The notes under the pieces were generated by a model, which was not told the origin of the DNA, ran no database searches, and saw only the letters and a list, made by a program, of their open reading frames with translations. The position numbers were made by a program, and so were the translations under genes. Shown one piece after another: positions 51,413-59,454 of a stretch of DNA of 64,000 bases (position 1 is its first letter; each line of letters begins with the position of its first letter). The stretch comes from Natrinema ejinorense (lineage in GTDB: Archaea > Halobacteriota > Halobacteria > Halobacteriales > Natrialbaceae). The stretch is taken from contig NZ_NXNI01000001.1 in assembly GCF_002494345.1 (NCBI RefSeq), forward strand, positions 3,286,001-3,350,000, in the 5' to 3' direction.

Positions 51413-51661
51413 ATGGCCGACCACGTCGTCTACGTCCTCGAGTGTGCCGATAATACCCTCTACACCGGCTATACGACCGACCTCGAGCGTCGCGTCGCCG
51501 AACACGACGCGGGTGAGGGCGCGAAGTACACGCGGGGCCGAACGCCGGTCGAACTCCGCTATCACGAGCGATTCGACTCGAAATCCGCGGCGATGTCCCG
51601 CGAGTACGAGATCAAACAACTGAGCCGTGGGGAAAAAGCGCGGCTCGTCGGCCTCGAGTGA
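51413..51661 (+). CDS. GIY-YIG domain nuclease (UPF0213 type)
   Basis: Encodes 82 residues: a single GIY-YIG domain with [20 protein letters not shown] (the YVL...YTG motif pair near residues 7-18), [18 protein letters not shown] with the catalytic Arg/His region, and [20 protein letters not shown] with the catalytic Glu. This is the UPF0213/YhbQ group of stand-alone small proteins, thought to be DNA-structure nucleases. No partner domain is present. The ATG at 51413 gives [11 protein letters not shown]. Confidence 0.9.
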   Translation: MADHVVYVLECADNTLYTGYTTDLERRVAEHDAGEGAKYTRGRTPVELRYHERFDSKSAAMSREYEIKQLSRGEKARLVGLE

Positions 51662-51764
51662 CGTCGCCGGCCGCACGGGGTGCCGTGGTTCGACGCCGTG
51701 TCTATTGTATTCGACGCCCGTGTCCGAAAAATAGATGATAGACGGCGATGATAGTTATTGTACG

Positions 51765-52757
51765 ATGGAACTCGACGTCGTCGACGACTTCAAACAACCC
51801 GAGTACACCGGCGAGAACCGGTGTGAACCGTGTACCGTGCTGAACCTGAGTATCGCAGCGGTGATCGGCTCCGTCATCGCACGGAAATCCCGACTCGGCG
51901 GTGCACTCGCCGTCGGGGTGTCGATCGGGCTGATCTATCTTCGCGGCTATCTCGTCCCCGGGACACCGACGTTGACCAAGCGATACCTCCCGCCCGAAGT
52001 TCTGCGCTGGTTCGGCAAGGACCCAGCGCCCGACGTGGCAGGTGGGCTCGGCGGCGTCGACGCTTCGGCGACGGCCGACGCCACTGGCTCCGGTTCCGAT
52101 CGCGCCGGCGATTCGACCTCCCATTCGGGCGGGTCCGGTACCGTTGCGACGTTCGACGAAGACACTGTTCCCCGGCCCGACGATCCCGCGACCGACGCCG
52201 TCGACGAACCGACCGCGACGAACGACGAGCACGCGATCGTCGACCTCGAGACGTTCTTCCTCGACCACGAGGTCCTCGAGCCCTGCGACGAGCGGGACGA
52301 TCTCTGCCTCACTGACGAGTTCGAGGCCGCCTGGTTCGACGAAATCGAGCCCCTCGACGAGTCGGGCGTCGATGCCGGGGCGGCCGTCGACGCCTTCGGG
52401 TTCGAGGCCGACGTCGACGAGTTCGACCTCGTGACCCGCGAGGAGACCCGCGCCCTGCTGTTCCGGTCGACGTCGGCCGGTCGCTGGCCCTCTCGGAGCG
52501 CCCTGATCGCGGACGTCGCCGCAAGTCGTGCCCTCGAGACGTGGATCGACGGCTGGGACGCGTTCGATCCCGAGACGAAAGGGGAAGTGCTCAACAGCCT
52601 CCGGATGTTCCTCGAGCGGTGTCCCTCCGGCGGCGACGTCCGGATGGGCGAGGAGGTCGTCGAATCCTGCTGTACGTCCCATCAGGTCGTCGCGGTCACC
52701 TGTGAGGAGACGGGCGAACGACTCTTCGAACAGTACCTCACCGATACCGACGCCTGA
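51765..52757 (+). CDS. Membrane-anchored acidic protein with N-terminal CxxC, unknown function
   Basis: Encodes 330 residues from the ATG at 51765 (MELDVVDDFKQPEYTGENRC), or 340 from an ATG further upstream. NRCEPCTVLNL holds a CxxC pair just ahead of a membrane stretch (SIAAVIGSVIARKSRLGG, ALAVGVSIGLIYLRGYLV). A disordered acidic linker follows (residues ~90-160). The C-terminal ~170 residues look folded and contain EVLEPCDERDDLCLTDEFEA, LIADVAASRALETWIDGWDA and GEEVVESCCTSHQVVAVTCE, with several cysteines. The Cys pairs may bind metal or form disulfides. I do not recognise a family, though the layout is typical of haloarchaeal conserved proteins. Confidence 0.7.
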   Translation: MELDVVDDFKQPEYTGENRCEPCTVLNLSIAAVIGSVIARKSRLGGALAVGVSIGLIYLRGYLVPGTPTLTKRYLPPEVLRWFGKDPAPDVAGGLGGVDASATADATGSGSDRAGDSTSHSGGSGTVATFDEDTVPRPDDPATDAVDEPTATNDEHAIVDLETFFLDHEVLEPCDERDDLCLTDEFEAAWFDEIEPLDESGVDAGAAVDAFGFEADVDEFDLVTREETRALLFRSTSAGRWPSRSALIADVAASRALETWIDGWDAFDPETKGEVLNSLRMFLERCPSGGDVRMGEEVVESCCTSHQVVAVTCEETGERLFEQYLTDTDA

Positions 52758-52946
52758 TACGGTCTCCTGTACCGATTCCCGTGTAACCGCGACCTGTCGT
52801 GGGTTACACCGTCGTGGCTGACGGCGAACCGTCTGCGTGTGCGGGACCGGACCGCCGGGCGGGATGTCGCGGTCGATCCGTTCGATCCCCATCGCGGCGG
52901 CTCTCGGCCCATCGCTTTTTTCGCGGCGGCTCTCGACCACTCGAGC

Positions 52947-54341
52947 ATGGAGACGATCAGTTTCGGTACCGACGGCTGGCGGGCGACGCTCGAGGAATTT
53001 ACGGCCCCCCGCGTTCGGATGGTCGGACAGGCGGTCGCGACGTATCTCGCCGACGAGGGACTCGAGGGGCCGGTCGCCGTCGGCTACGACGCCCGCGAGA
53101 GTTCACGCGGGTTCGCCGAGGAACTGACGCGAGTGCTGTGTTCGAACGGCTTCGACGTCCTGCTTTCCGAGCGAGACCGACCGACGCCGCTCGTCGCCCA
53201 CGCGATCCTCGAGCGGGACCTCGCGGGCGGACTCGTGATCACGGCCTCGCATAACCCCCCGGAGTACAACGGGGTCAAGTTCATCCCTGCGGATGGCGCA
53301 CCGGCTCTGCCCCCCGTCACCGACGCGATCGCGGATCGGCTGGCCGACCCCGATCCGCTCCCCGAGAGCGAACACGGGAGTGCCCGCGAGGTCGACTTCG
53401 CAGACCCTCACGCCGACGCCGCGCTGGAACTGGTCGAGTCGATCACCGGCAGCGCCGACCTGTCCGAACTCGGCGTCGCCTACGACGCCATGCACGGCAG
53501 CGGCCGCGACACGACCGATGCCCTGCTCGAGCGTGCCGGAGCCACCCTCGAGCGCTATCGCTGCGAGCGCGATCCCGAGTTCGGCGGCGGCTCCCCCGAA
53601 CCCGCCGCCGAGAACCTCGAGGACCTGATCGCGGCCGTGACGGCCGACGAGACCGGCATCGATCTCGGGATCGCGAACGACGGCGACGCCGACCGACTCG
53701 CCGTCGTTACGCCCGACCGGGGCTACCTCGACGAGAACCTGTTTTTCGCCGCGCTGTACGACTACCTGCTCGAGAACGCCTCGGGCCCGGCGATCCGGAC
53801 GGTCTCGACGACCTATCTGATCGACCGAGTCGCCGAGGCCCACGGCGAAACCGTCCACGAGGTCCCGGTCGGCTTCAAGTGGGTCGCCGAGGCGATGGCC
53901 GACCACGACGCACTGGTCGGCGGCGAGGAGTCCGGCGGGTTCACCGTCCGGGGGCACGTCCGCGAGAAAGACGGCGTCTTGCTGGCGTTGCTCGCGGCCA
54001 CGATGCACGCCGACGAGCCGATCGACGCTCGGGTCGACCGGCTGCTTTCCGAACACGGCAGCGTCGTCCAGGACAAGATCAGCGTCGACTGTCCCGACAG
54101 CGAGAAATCGCGGGTGGTGGCCGAACTCGAGGACGTGATCCCGGAGACCGTCTCGGGAACGGCGGTGGAGGACGTCAACACTGCCGACGGCTTCAAACTG
54201 CTGCTGGCCGACGGCTCGTGGCTGTTGGTCCGTCCCAGCGGGACCGAACCCGTGTTACGGGTCTACGCCGAGGCTGCGGACGAAGAGCGGGTACGGGAAC
54301 TGCTCGAGGCGGGGGAGGACCTGGTCGAACCGTTGGTGTGA
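52947..54341 (+). CDS. Phosphohexomutase (phosphoglucomutase/phosphomannomutase family)
   Basis: Encodes 464 residues with the four family loops: the phosphoserine loop VITASHNPPEYNG near residue 98, the Mg-binding DGDADRLAVVTPD near residue 248, the sugar-binding GGEESGGFTVRG near residue 326, and the phosphate-binding LLVRPSGTEPVLRVY near residue 430. The N-terminus METISFGTDGWRA is typical. It moves phosphate between C1 and C6 of a hexose phosphate, for glycosylation precursors or glycogen-like use; whether glucose, mannose or glucosamine cannot be decided. It converges on cysE with a 10-base gap. Confidence 0.93.
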   Translation: METISFGTDGWRATLEEFTAPRVRMVGQAVATYLADEGLEGPVAVGYDARESSRGFAEELTRVLCSNGFDVLLSERDRPTPLVAHAILERDLAGGLVITASHNPPEYNGVKFIPADGAPALPPVTDAIADRLADPDPLPESEHGSAREVDFADPHADAALELVESITGSADLSELGVAYDAMHGSGRDTTDALLERAGATLERYRCERDPEFGGGSPEPAAENLEDLIAAVTADETGIDLGIANDGDADRLAVVTPDRGYLDENLFFAALYDYLLENASGPAIRTVSTTYLIDRVAEAHGETVHEVPVGFKWVAEAMADHDALVGGEESGGFTVRGHVREKDGVLLALLAATMHADEPIDARVDRLLSEHGSVVQDKISVDCPDSEKSRVVAELEDVIPETVSGTAVEDVNTADGFKLLLADGSWLLVRPSGTEPVLRVYAEAADEERVRELLEAGEDLVEPLV

Positions 54342-54351
54342 CCGGCCCCGA

Positions 54352-54867
54352 TCAGTCGACCCGTTCCGCAGGAACGCCGACGACGGTCGCCTCCGCCGGG
54401 ACGTCCTGTGTGACGACCGAGCCGGCACCGACGGCCGCGTCTTCACCGATCGTGATGTCGCCGAGCAGCGTCGCGTTCGCGCCCAACTGTGCACCGGCAT
54501 CGACCGTCGGATGGCGCTTGACCGGTTCGTTCGTATCGCCGCCGAGCGTGACCCCGTGGTACATGTGCACGTCGTCGCCGATCTCGGCCGTCTCGCCGAT
54601 GACCACGCCCATTCCGTGATCGATCGTCACCCGCCGGCCGATGTCGGCGGCCGGATGGATCTCGACGCCCGTCAGCAGACGGACGACGTGGGAAAACAGC
54701 CGCGCGAACAGCCGGCCGGCGGGGCCGCCGTTCCAGCATCGATTGGCGAGCCGGTGTGCCCAGACCGCGTGGAGCCCCGGATAACACAGGAGGACCTCGA
54801 GCCACCCCTTCGCGGCGGGGTCGCGCTCGCGCATTGCCCGCACGTCCTCACGCACGCGTTCGAACAT
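54352..54867 (-). CDS. cysE: Serine O-acetyltransferase CysE
   Basis: Acetylates serine in cysteine biosynthesis, giving O-acetylserine. Encodes 171 residues. The N-terminal part is helical (VREDVRAMRERDPAAKGWLE, YPGLHAVWAHRLANRCW), and the left-handed beta-helix carries IHPAADIGRRVTIDHGMGVV, IGETAEIGDDVHMYHGVTLG (with the catalytic His) and NATLLGDITIGEDAAVGAGS. The gene is the short, N-terminally truncated form seen in many Gram-positives and haloarchaea. It converges on the phosphohexomutase gene. Confidence 0.93.
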   Translation of the reverse strand: MFERVREDVRAMRERDPAAKGWLEVLLCYPGLHAVWAHRLANRCWNGGPAGRLFARLFSHVVRLLTGVEIHPAADIGRRVTIDHGMGVVIGETAEIGDDVHMYHGVTLGGDTNEPVKRHPTVDAGAQLGANATLLGDITIGEDAAVGAGSVVTQDVPAEATVVGVPAERVD

Positions 54868-55110
54868 CGCCCCCCGTCGCAGTTGGTGATACGATTTCGA
54901 CGCGACGCCGGCCTCGAGGCGACGTGTGAGTCGTCGACCGGCAACACCGGCCTGGGGCGTGTGGCGGCTCGTTCCGGACGATACACGCAGCGTGGCCGGT
55001 GGAAACCATATCGGAACGTAGCAGCGGGCCCAGTGTAAAAAGATTCGTTTCCGTTCCTCGCGGCTCCAGGACCCGAGAGCGGATCGGCTCCGTGGATCTC
55101 CCCCGTTCGC

Positions 55111-55779
55111 TCACTCCCCTCTGGCGAGTCGCGTCCCGATTCGCGTCGGCAACCCCGCGTCGTCGACGGCCTCCTGTACCGCGTCGATGTCGTACTCGAC
55201 GCGGTGGGTGTCGACCGTCAGGCCGTCGAGATCAACGACTGCGTATCCCGCTCGCGGATCCCCGTCGCGAGGTTGGCCGACGCTCCCCGGGTTGACGACG
55301 ATTCCCTCGGCGAACCGTCTCACGCCCTGGACGTGGGTGTGGCCCAACACCAGAACGTCTTCGTCTCCCAATAGTCGGGGAGAGAACTCTTCTGGGTACG
55401 TATACCGGGTGTAGCGGTCGGGATCGTCCGGGTGTCCGTGAACGAGTTTTACCCGGCCATCGCAGGCGAAACGCTCGGTCGGGAGCGAGGACAGCCACTC
55501 GAGTTCCTCGTCGGAGAGTTGGGTTTTCGCGTGGTCGACGCCCGCCTTGGCCATGCCGTTGAATCGGAAGGGAGTGTCGCCAGCGACTGCCGCATCGTGG
55601 TTTCCCATCACCGTCGGCACGTCCCGCTCGCGCATCTCGTCGACGCAGTCGGCGGGCCAGGGGTTGTAGCCGACGACGTCGCCGGCACAGAGCAACCCGT
55701 CGACCGGCGGCATGTCCTCGAGGACGGCCTCGAGGGCGACTCGATTGCTGTGAATATCCGAAACGAGTCCGACCTTCAT
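55111..55779 (-). CDS. Metallophosphoesterase of the YfcE/MJ0936 type
   Basis: Encodes 222 residues. Metal-binding motifs of calcineurin-like phosphoesterases: VGLVSDIHSNRVALEAVLED (D-x-H) near residue 4, LLCAGDVVGYNPWPADCVDE (GD) near residue 30, TVMGNHDAAVAG (GNHD) near residue 56, KLVHGHPDDPDRYTRYTYPE (GH) and LVLGHTHVQGVRRFAEGIVV (GHxH) further on, followed by NPGSVGQPRDGDPRAGYAVV. Likely a cytoplasmic phosphodiesterase or phosphatase; substrate unknown. A 243-base gap to cysE holds nothing recognised. Confidence 0.9.
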   Translation of the reverse strand: MKVGLVSDIHSNRVALEAVLEDMPPVDGLLCAGDVVGYNPWPADCVDEMRERDVPTVMGNHDAAVAGDTPFRFNGMAKAGVDHAKTQLSDEELEWLSSLPTERFACDGRVKLVHGHPDDPDRYTRYTYPEEFSPRLLGDEDVLVLGHTHVQGVRRFAEGIVVNPGSVGQPRDGDPRAGYAVVDLDGLTVDTHRVEYDIDAVQEAVDDAGLPTRIGTRLARGE

Positions 55780-55938
55780 GCCCGGAGGTAACAGCCCCGA
55801 GGCGTTTGTAGGTTTTCCGGCGGTCGTTTCGATTGCTGGCGAAGCCAGGATCTCTTCGGGAGGGGACGACGGTGGAACCACCGGTCACGACCCTCCCGTG
55901 ATGGTCGGCGGCTGAAAGAGCCGGAACGCAGTCGCTGA

Positions 55939-56529
55939 TCAGTCGCCGTTCTCGATGGCCGTCTCGAACCCGTCGTCGGTCCGGGCGACCCCGGCCGCAC
56001 AGACCGCGTGTTCGAACGCGAGGTCGTAGGCCTCGCTTGCGGCCGCGTCGGCGCTGTCGGCCTCGAACTCGAACGACTCGGGGGCGTTCTTCTCGTAGGT
56101 CGCGACCAGCGTCGGCTCGTCGACGGTTTCGACGACCAGCGCGTCCTTGCGAACGGTGCCGATCAGCGCCTCACCGTCGCCGCCGATCGTCGCCGCGATG
56201 CGTGGCGTGTCGTAGTCGTCTTTCTCGTAATCCAGCGCCAGCAGGCTCTCCGCCAGCGCGTCGCGAGCCGGATAGCCGAGCTCGAGTTTCTCCGCGATCG
56301 GATCGACGTGCGAGCCGTTGCCGAACGCAGCCGTTTCGCCCGTCGGCGTCTCGACGACCCGCAGACAGTTGTAGGACACGTAGGGGTTGTCCGTCTCCGG
56401 GGCGTCCGCCGTGGGACCGACGGTGAGCGCCTCGTCTCGAGCGGTGATCTCGCGGTTCGGGAACGACCGTGAGGAGACGCGATACGCGCCACCCTCGGGG
56501 CCGACGACGACGAATCGTCCGACGTACAT
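55939..56529 (-). CDS. purO: Archaeal IMP cyclohydrolase PurO
   Basis: Closes the ring of FAICAR to make IMP, the last step of purine synthesis in archaea that lack the PurH domain. Encodes 196 residues. The first strand [27 protein letters not shown] holds the family signature (YxGRxxxxG...[11 protein letters not shown]), followed by [37 protein letters not shown] and [20 protein letters not shown]. Start at the ATG ending at 56529. Gene stands alone. Confidence 0.93.
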   Translation of the reverse strand: MYVGRFVVVGPEGGAYRVSSRSFPNREITARDEALTVGPTADAPETDNPYVSYNCLRVVETPTGETAAFGNGSHVDPIAEKLELGYPARDALAESLLALDYEKDDYDTPRIAATIGGDGEALIGTVRKDALVVETVDEPTLVATYEKNAPESFEFEADSADAAASEAYDLAFEHAVCAAGVARTDDGFETAIENGD

Positions 56530-57624
56530 ACTCGGGGGTGCGCGGGTGAGGGGAAAAGGAATGTCGGTTCGCACTCGAGGGGCGCGGCTCGCTGTTCTCG
56601 CCTGGCCGTCATACGATCCGCCGTCGACCGACGACGTCGTGATGGCCATGTGAGTTATGATAATTGGTAAGTTGAAGCCCAGGCAGTATTGCTAAATTTG
56701 TGCAATAAACTTCGGACCACGACTGAGTCGTGATGCTACAGCCGTCGGATGGACGTACCGATCTAATCGCTGTAGTATTCGGCCACTCGGCCGACGAGGA
56801 CGATCATTCCGATATCGGGCGCACGGTTCGACTACACTCATCGAATCCTGATCGAACGTGAGTGCGTCCCTCGAAGTCCGTATTGGATACTCATACCGTG
56901 CCGGAGTGGCAGTCGGAGGAGAGACGCAGTCTATATTGGGGGAATTTTGCACTACTATCCGAGATACTGGTCGGAATGGTGAATCTAGTTACAGTCACTA
57001 GCGGCGGTGTGACGGCAGCTCGTGCGCGAACTCCAGCCAGCACTCCGAGATACTGTACAACCGCGACGCGATCGCAGCGGGCCACCGGCGACGGACGTTA
57101 GGCGTCGATTCCGTCTACCTACATAACACTCCTGTGCCACTTTGGCAGAAGTATAGAATTTAAGTCACCCAGTAGCACCCCGAGAGCCGCGTTCGCTTCT
57201 CGAGGTCGGAGTCCGCATCTTCGACGGTATCGTTTGAATCGGTCGTCCGCTTTCGGCGGCATCCGCGGCAATTCGACGTCGTCCCTCTCGAGTGGCGCTC
57301 GGCGGCCAGGACTCCGTGAACGGTCGAAAACCGACGCAACACGTACGAAATACAGTTGTCGAGCCGGATCGCAGCCTCCAGCTACGACCGGTATTTCCCC
57401 ATCCGAACCGCGCGTTCCGAGCGCCACGTGTTTCGGAGGGCCGTCGCCGATCGACTGACGAGCGCGTTCGTGAGGGCGGTGCTGGGCTCCGTTGCGTTCT
57501 CGTCCGGCATATCTATTTGAATTCCGACAGTCATTGGAGTTCGACACTTGGTCGAATCGGCTACCGAGTCTCATCGGACGACGTAGCCGACCCTCCTGCA
57601 AACTGGACCGGACCGATCCGGCTC
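56530..57624. other. 1.1-kb gap without recognised genes
   Basis: Reading frames here are short or have random-looking protein composition on both strands. Small palindromes exist: CACGACTGAGTCGTG near 56717 and CTAGT...ACTAG near 56986-57002. ATTTAAG near 57159 could be a promoter box. The base composition is less GC-biased than in the neighbouring genes. It may be decayed coding DNA, but nothing could be matched. Confidence 0.45.
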
Positions 57625-59277
57625 TCAGTTCGCAACCCGGTTCGTGAGTTCGATCGTCTCGACGAGTTCGGTGTTGCGCTCGATGTCGAGGTCCTGTCTG
57701 AGTTCGACGTGGCACGTCTCGACCATCGTGTCGACGAGGCGCTGCCGTTCGTCGTCGCCCTGATGGCGTCCGGCCAGGTTATCACCGGTGCGGACCTCGA
57801 GCGACCAGTACTGGCCGGGGTAGGCCGTCCGGAACATGTACGGCGAGTCGTGGAACGCCAACCGGATAGCGAACGCCGAGAGATCGACGTCCTCACCCTC
57901 GTACCGCTCGGGCATGTGCTCGTCGCCGAGCACGACTTCGATGATGTCACGCTGTGGGTGACCGACGCCGGGTTCCGGGCGCTGTTCGTTGTTGTAGTGA
58001 CCTGCGGACATCGTCTTGCCGTACTTCGACGGGCCGACCCACCAGATGACCGCCCCGTCGAGGTGGTAGGGTACCGAGCTGGTGTTCTCGAAGACGAGAA
58101 CCTGATGCCCGCTCCAGCCGTCGGCGTGAACTTCCGCTGTGACTTCCATGGGCGCGTTCGCAGTGAACCCGTCGCCGCCCAGCGGGTCGCCGGTCACGGG
58201 ATGGACGTCGTTCGCGATGGTATCGAGCAACTGATTGTCGTGGTTGTACAGGATCTCGTCCGGGAGGGAGAAGTGGGAGTCCCAGTCGTCCCGGTGTTGT
58301 GGCTGGTTGTGGACGGCGTCCCGTTCGGCGACCTCCTCGTCTGCCTCGCCGATCGCGTCCGTGGGCCACTGTGGCTGGACGAACGTGGACGGATCGTTGG
58401 TCGCTGCAGTCGGGCCGGCCGTTTGATCCCACGCCACGCTGCGGCCGCTTCCCTGGAACGTCGGCGTCTCCGTCTCCTCGGGCAGCACCGAAAGCCACGG
58501 CAGAAGCTGTGAACTGGCGTGTCGGGGAAGGCCGGCGTCGTCGAACTGCTGGACCCACGGGAGCGCCTGCGTGCCCAGCGATCCGAACTCGAGGGAGCCG
58601 TCGTCGACGTTGTTTCGAATCGCGTCCGTGTCCGCACCGTAGTCCGATGCGTCGTCCGGCATCCAGTTGTCGAACAGTTCGGGGACGTACCGCTCGTCGT
58701 AGTCCCCGTAGAACTCGGCGATCGTGGTATCGGCCGTGATATCGTCGGGATCGGTGTCTCGCTCTTCGACGTTGACCGTGGTACTCGCGGCGTCCGTGCG
58801 CCCGTCGGTGTCGGTGACGACGAGTTCGACCCCGTACTCGCCGGCATCGTCGTAGGCGTGCTCGACCACGTCGCCGGCAGCTTCGGTGCCGTCGCCGAAG
58901 TCCCACTCGTAGGCGTCGATCTCGCCAGCCGAGTCGGTGGCGTCGAACACGACCGGCTCGGTCGGTGGGACCGGCGTCTCGCTGACAGCGATCGACGCCG
59001 TCGGCCCCTCGGGCGGTTCCGGGTCCGGGTCCGGGTCGTCGGGTGCGTCCTCGATGCGTTCCCAGGGACCCCACTCCCGCGAACCGGGTTCGTTGCCGCG
59101 GGTCCACCACTGGGCTTCCCAGACGGCCCCGTCGTAGACGACCCGATCACCATCCGTGTAGACGGTATCGGGGTCCCACTGGGGCGGCGATTCGGTCGCA
59201 CTCACCGTCGTTGCGCCGGCTAGTCCGGCGGTGAGCGTTGATACTGTGCGAAGCAGAGTGCGGCGTGTCGGTTTCAT
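57625..59277 (-). CDS. Secreted protein: chitin-binding module, PKD domain and novel C-terminal domain
   Basis: Encodes 550 residues. A Tat signal (TRRTLLRTVSTLTAGLAGAT) is followed at about residues 33-75 by a CBM5/12-type chitin-binding module (YTDGDRVVYDGAVWEAQWWT, RGNEPGSREWGPWE). A PKD domain lies at about 95-170 (VVFDATDSAGEIDAYEWDFG, DDAGEYGVELVVTDTDG). The remaining ~365 residues form a domain I do not recognise: TIAEFYGDYDERYVPELFDN, LLPWLSVLPEETETPTFQGS, HFSLPDEILYNHDNQLLD, WSGHQVLVFENTSSVPYHLD, GAVIWWVGPSKYGKTMSAGH. It is rich in His, Trp and acidic residues, so it could be an enzyme acting on chitin or on cuticle components. It lies in a row with two chitinase genes and a protease gene. 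Confidence 0.8.
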   Translation of the reverse strand: MKPTRRTLLRTVSTLTAGLAGATTVSATESPPQWDPDTVYTDGDRVVYDGAVWEAQWWTRGNEPGSREWGPWERIEDAPDDPDPDPEPPEGPTASIAVSETPVPPTEPVVFDATDSAGEIDAYEWDFGDGTEAAGDVVEHAYDDAGEYGVELVVTDTDGRTDAASTTVNVEERDTDPDDITADTTIAEFYGDYDERYVPELFDNWMPDDASDYGADTDAIRNNVDDGSLEFGSLGTQALPWVQQFDDAGLPRHASSQLLPWLSVLPEETETPTFQGSGRSVAWDQTAGPTAATNDPSTFVQPQWPTDAIGEADEEVAERDAVHNQPQHRDDWDSHFSLPDEILYNHDNQLLDTIANDVHPVTGDPLGGDGFTANAPMEVTAEVHADGWSGHQVLVFENTSSVPYHLDGAVIWWVGPSKYGKTMSAGHYNNEQRPEPGVGHPQRDIIEVVLGDEHMPERYEGEDVDLSAFAIRLAFHDSPYMFRTAYPGQYWSLEVRTGDNLAGRHQGDDERQRLVDTMVETCHVELRQDLDIERNTELVETIELTNRVAN

Positions 59278-59454
59278 TGTCTGTTGGTTGCGACTGTATC
59301 TTTCGACCGTCCCTCGAGCGACGCGAACGGTAGTACCCCGCGAAAGCGTACGACTCGAGGTCCGGCATAATATTTAGTACAGGGTTATATAATACTTAGT
59401 ATAAATATTAGAAAACATATCGATACTCTAGTCCGTGCACCGACCGCGAGCGGA
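59278..59454. promoter_or_regulatory. AT-rich promoter region of the 57625-59277 gene
   Basis: TATATAATACTTAGTATAAA near 59383-59403 and other A+T-rich words form an AT island ahead of the start at 59277. It has a strong TATA character on the minus strand, but no single box could be fixed. Its composition contrasts sharply with the flanking genes. Confidence 0.45.

Noticed and set aside
57119-57715. A 198-codon minus-strand frame in the gene-poor gap
   Set aside because: It overlaps the end of the confident chitin-binding protein gene in another frame and is rich in Arg, as expected of a shadow frame in GC-rich DNA.
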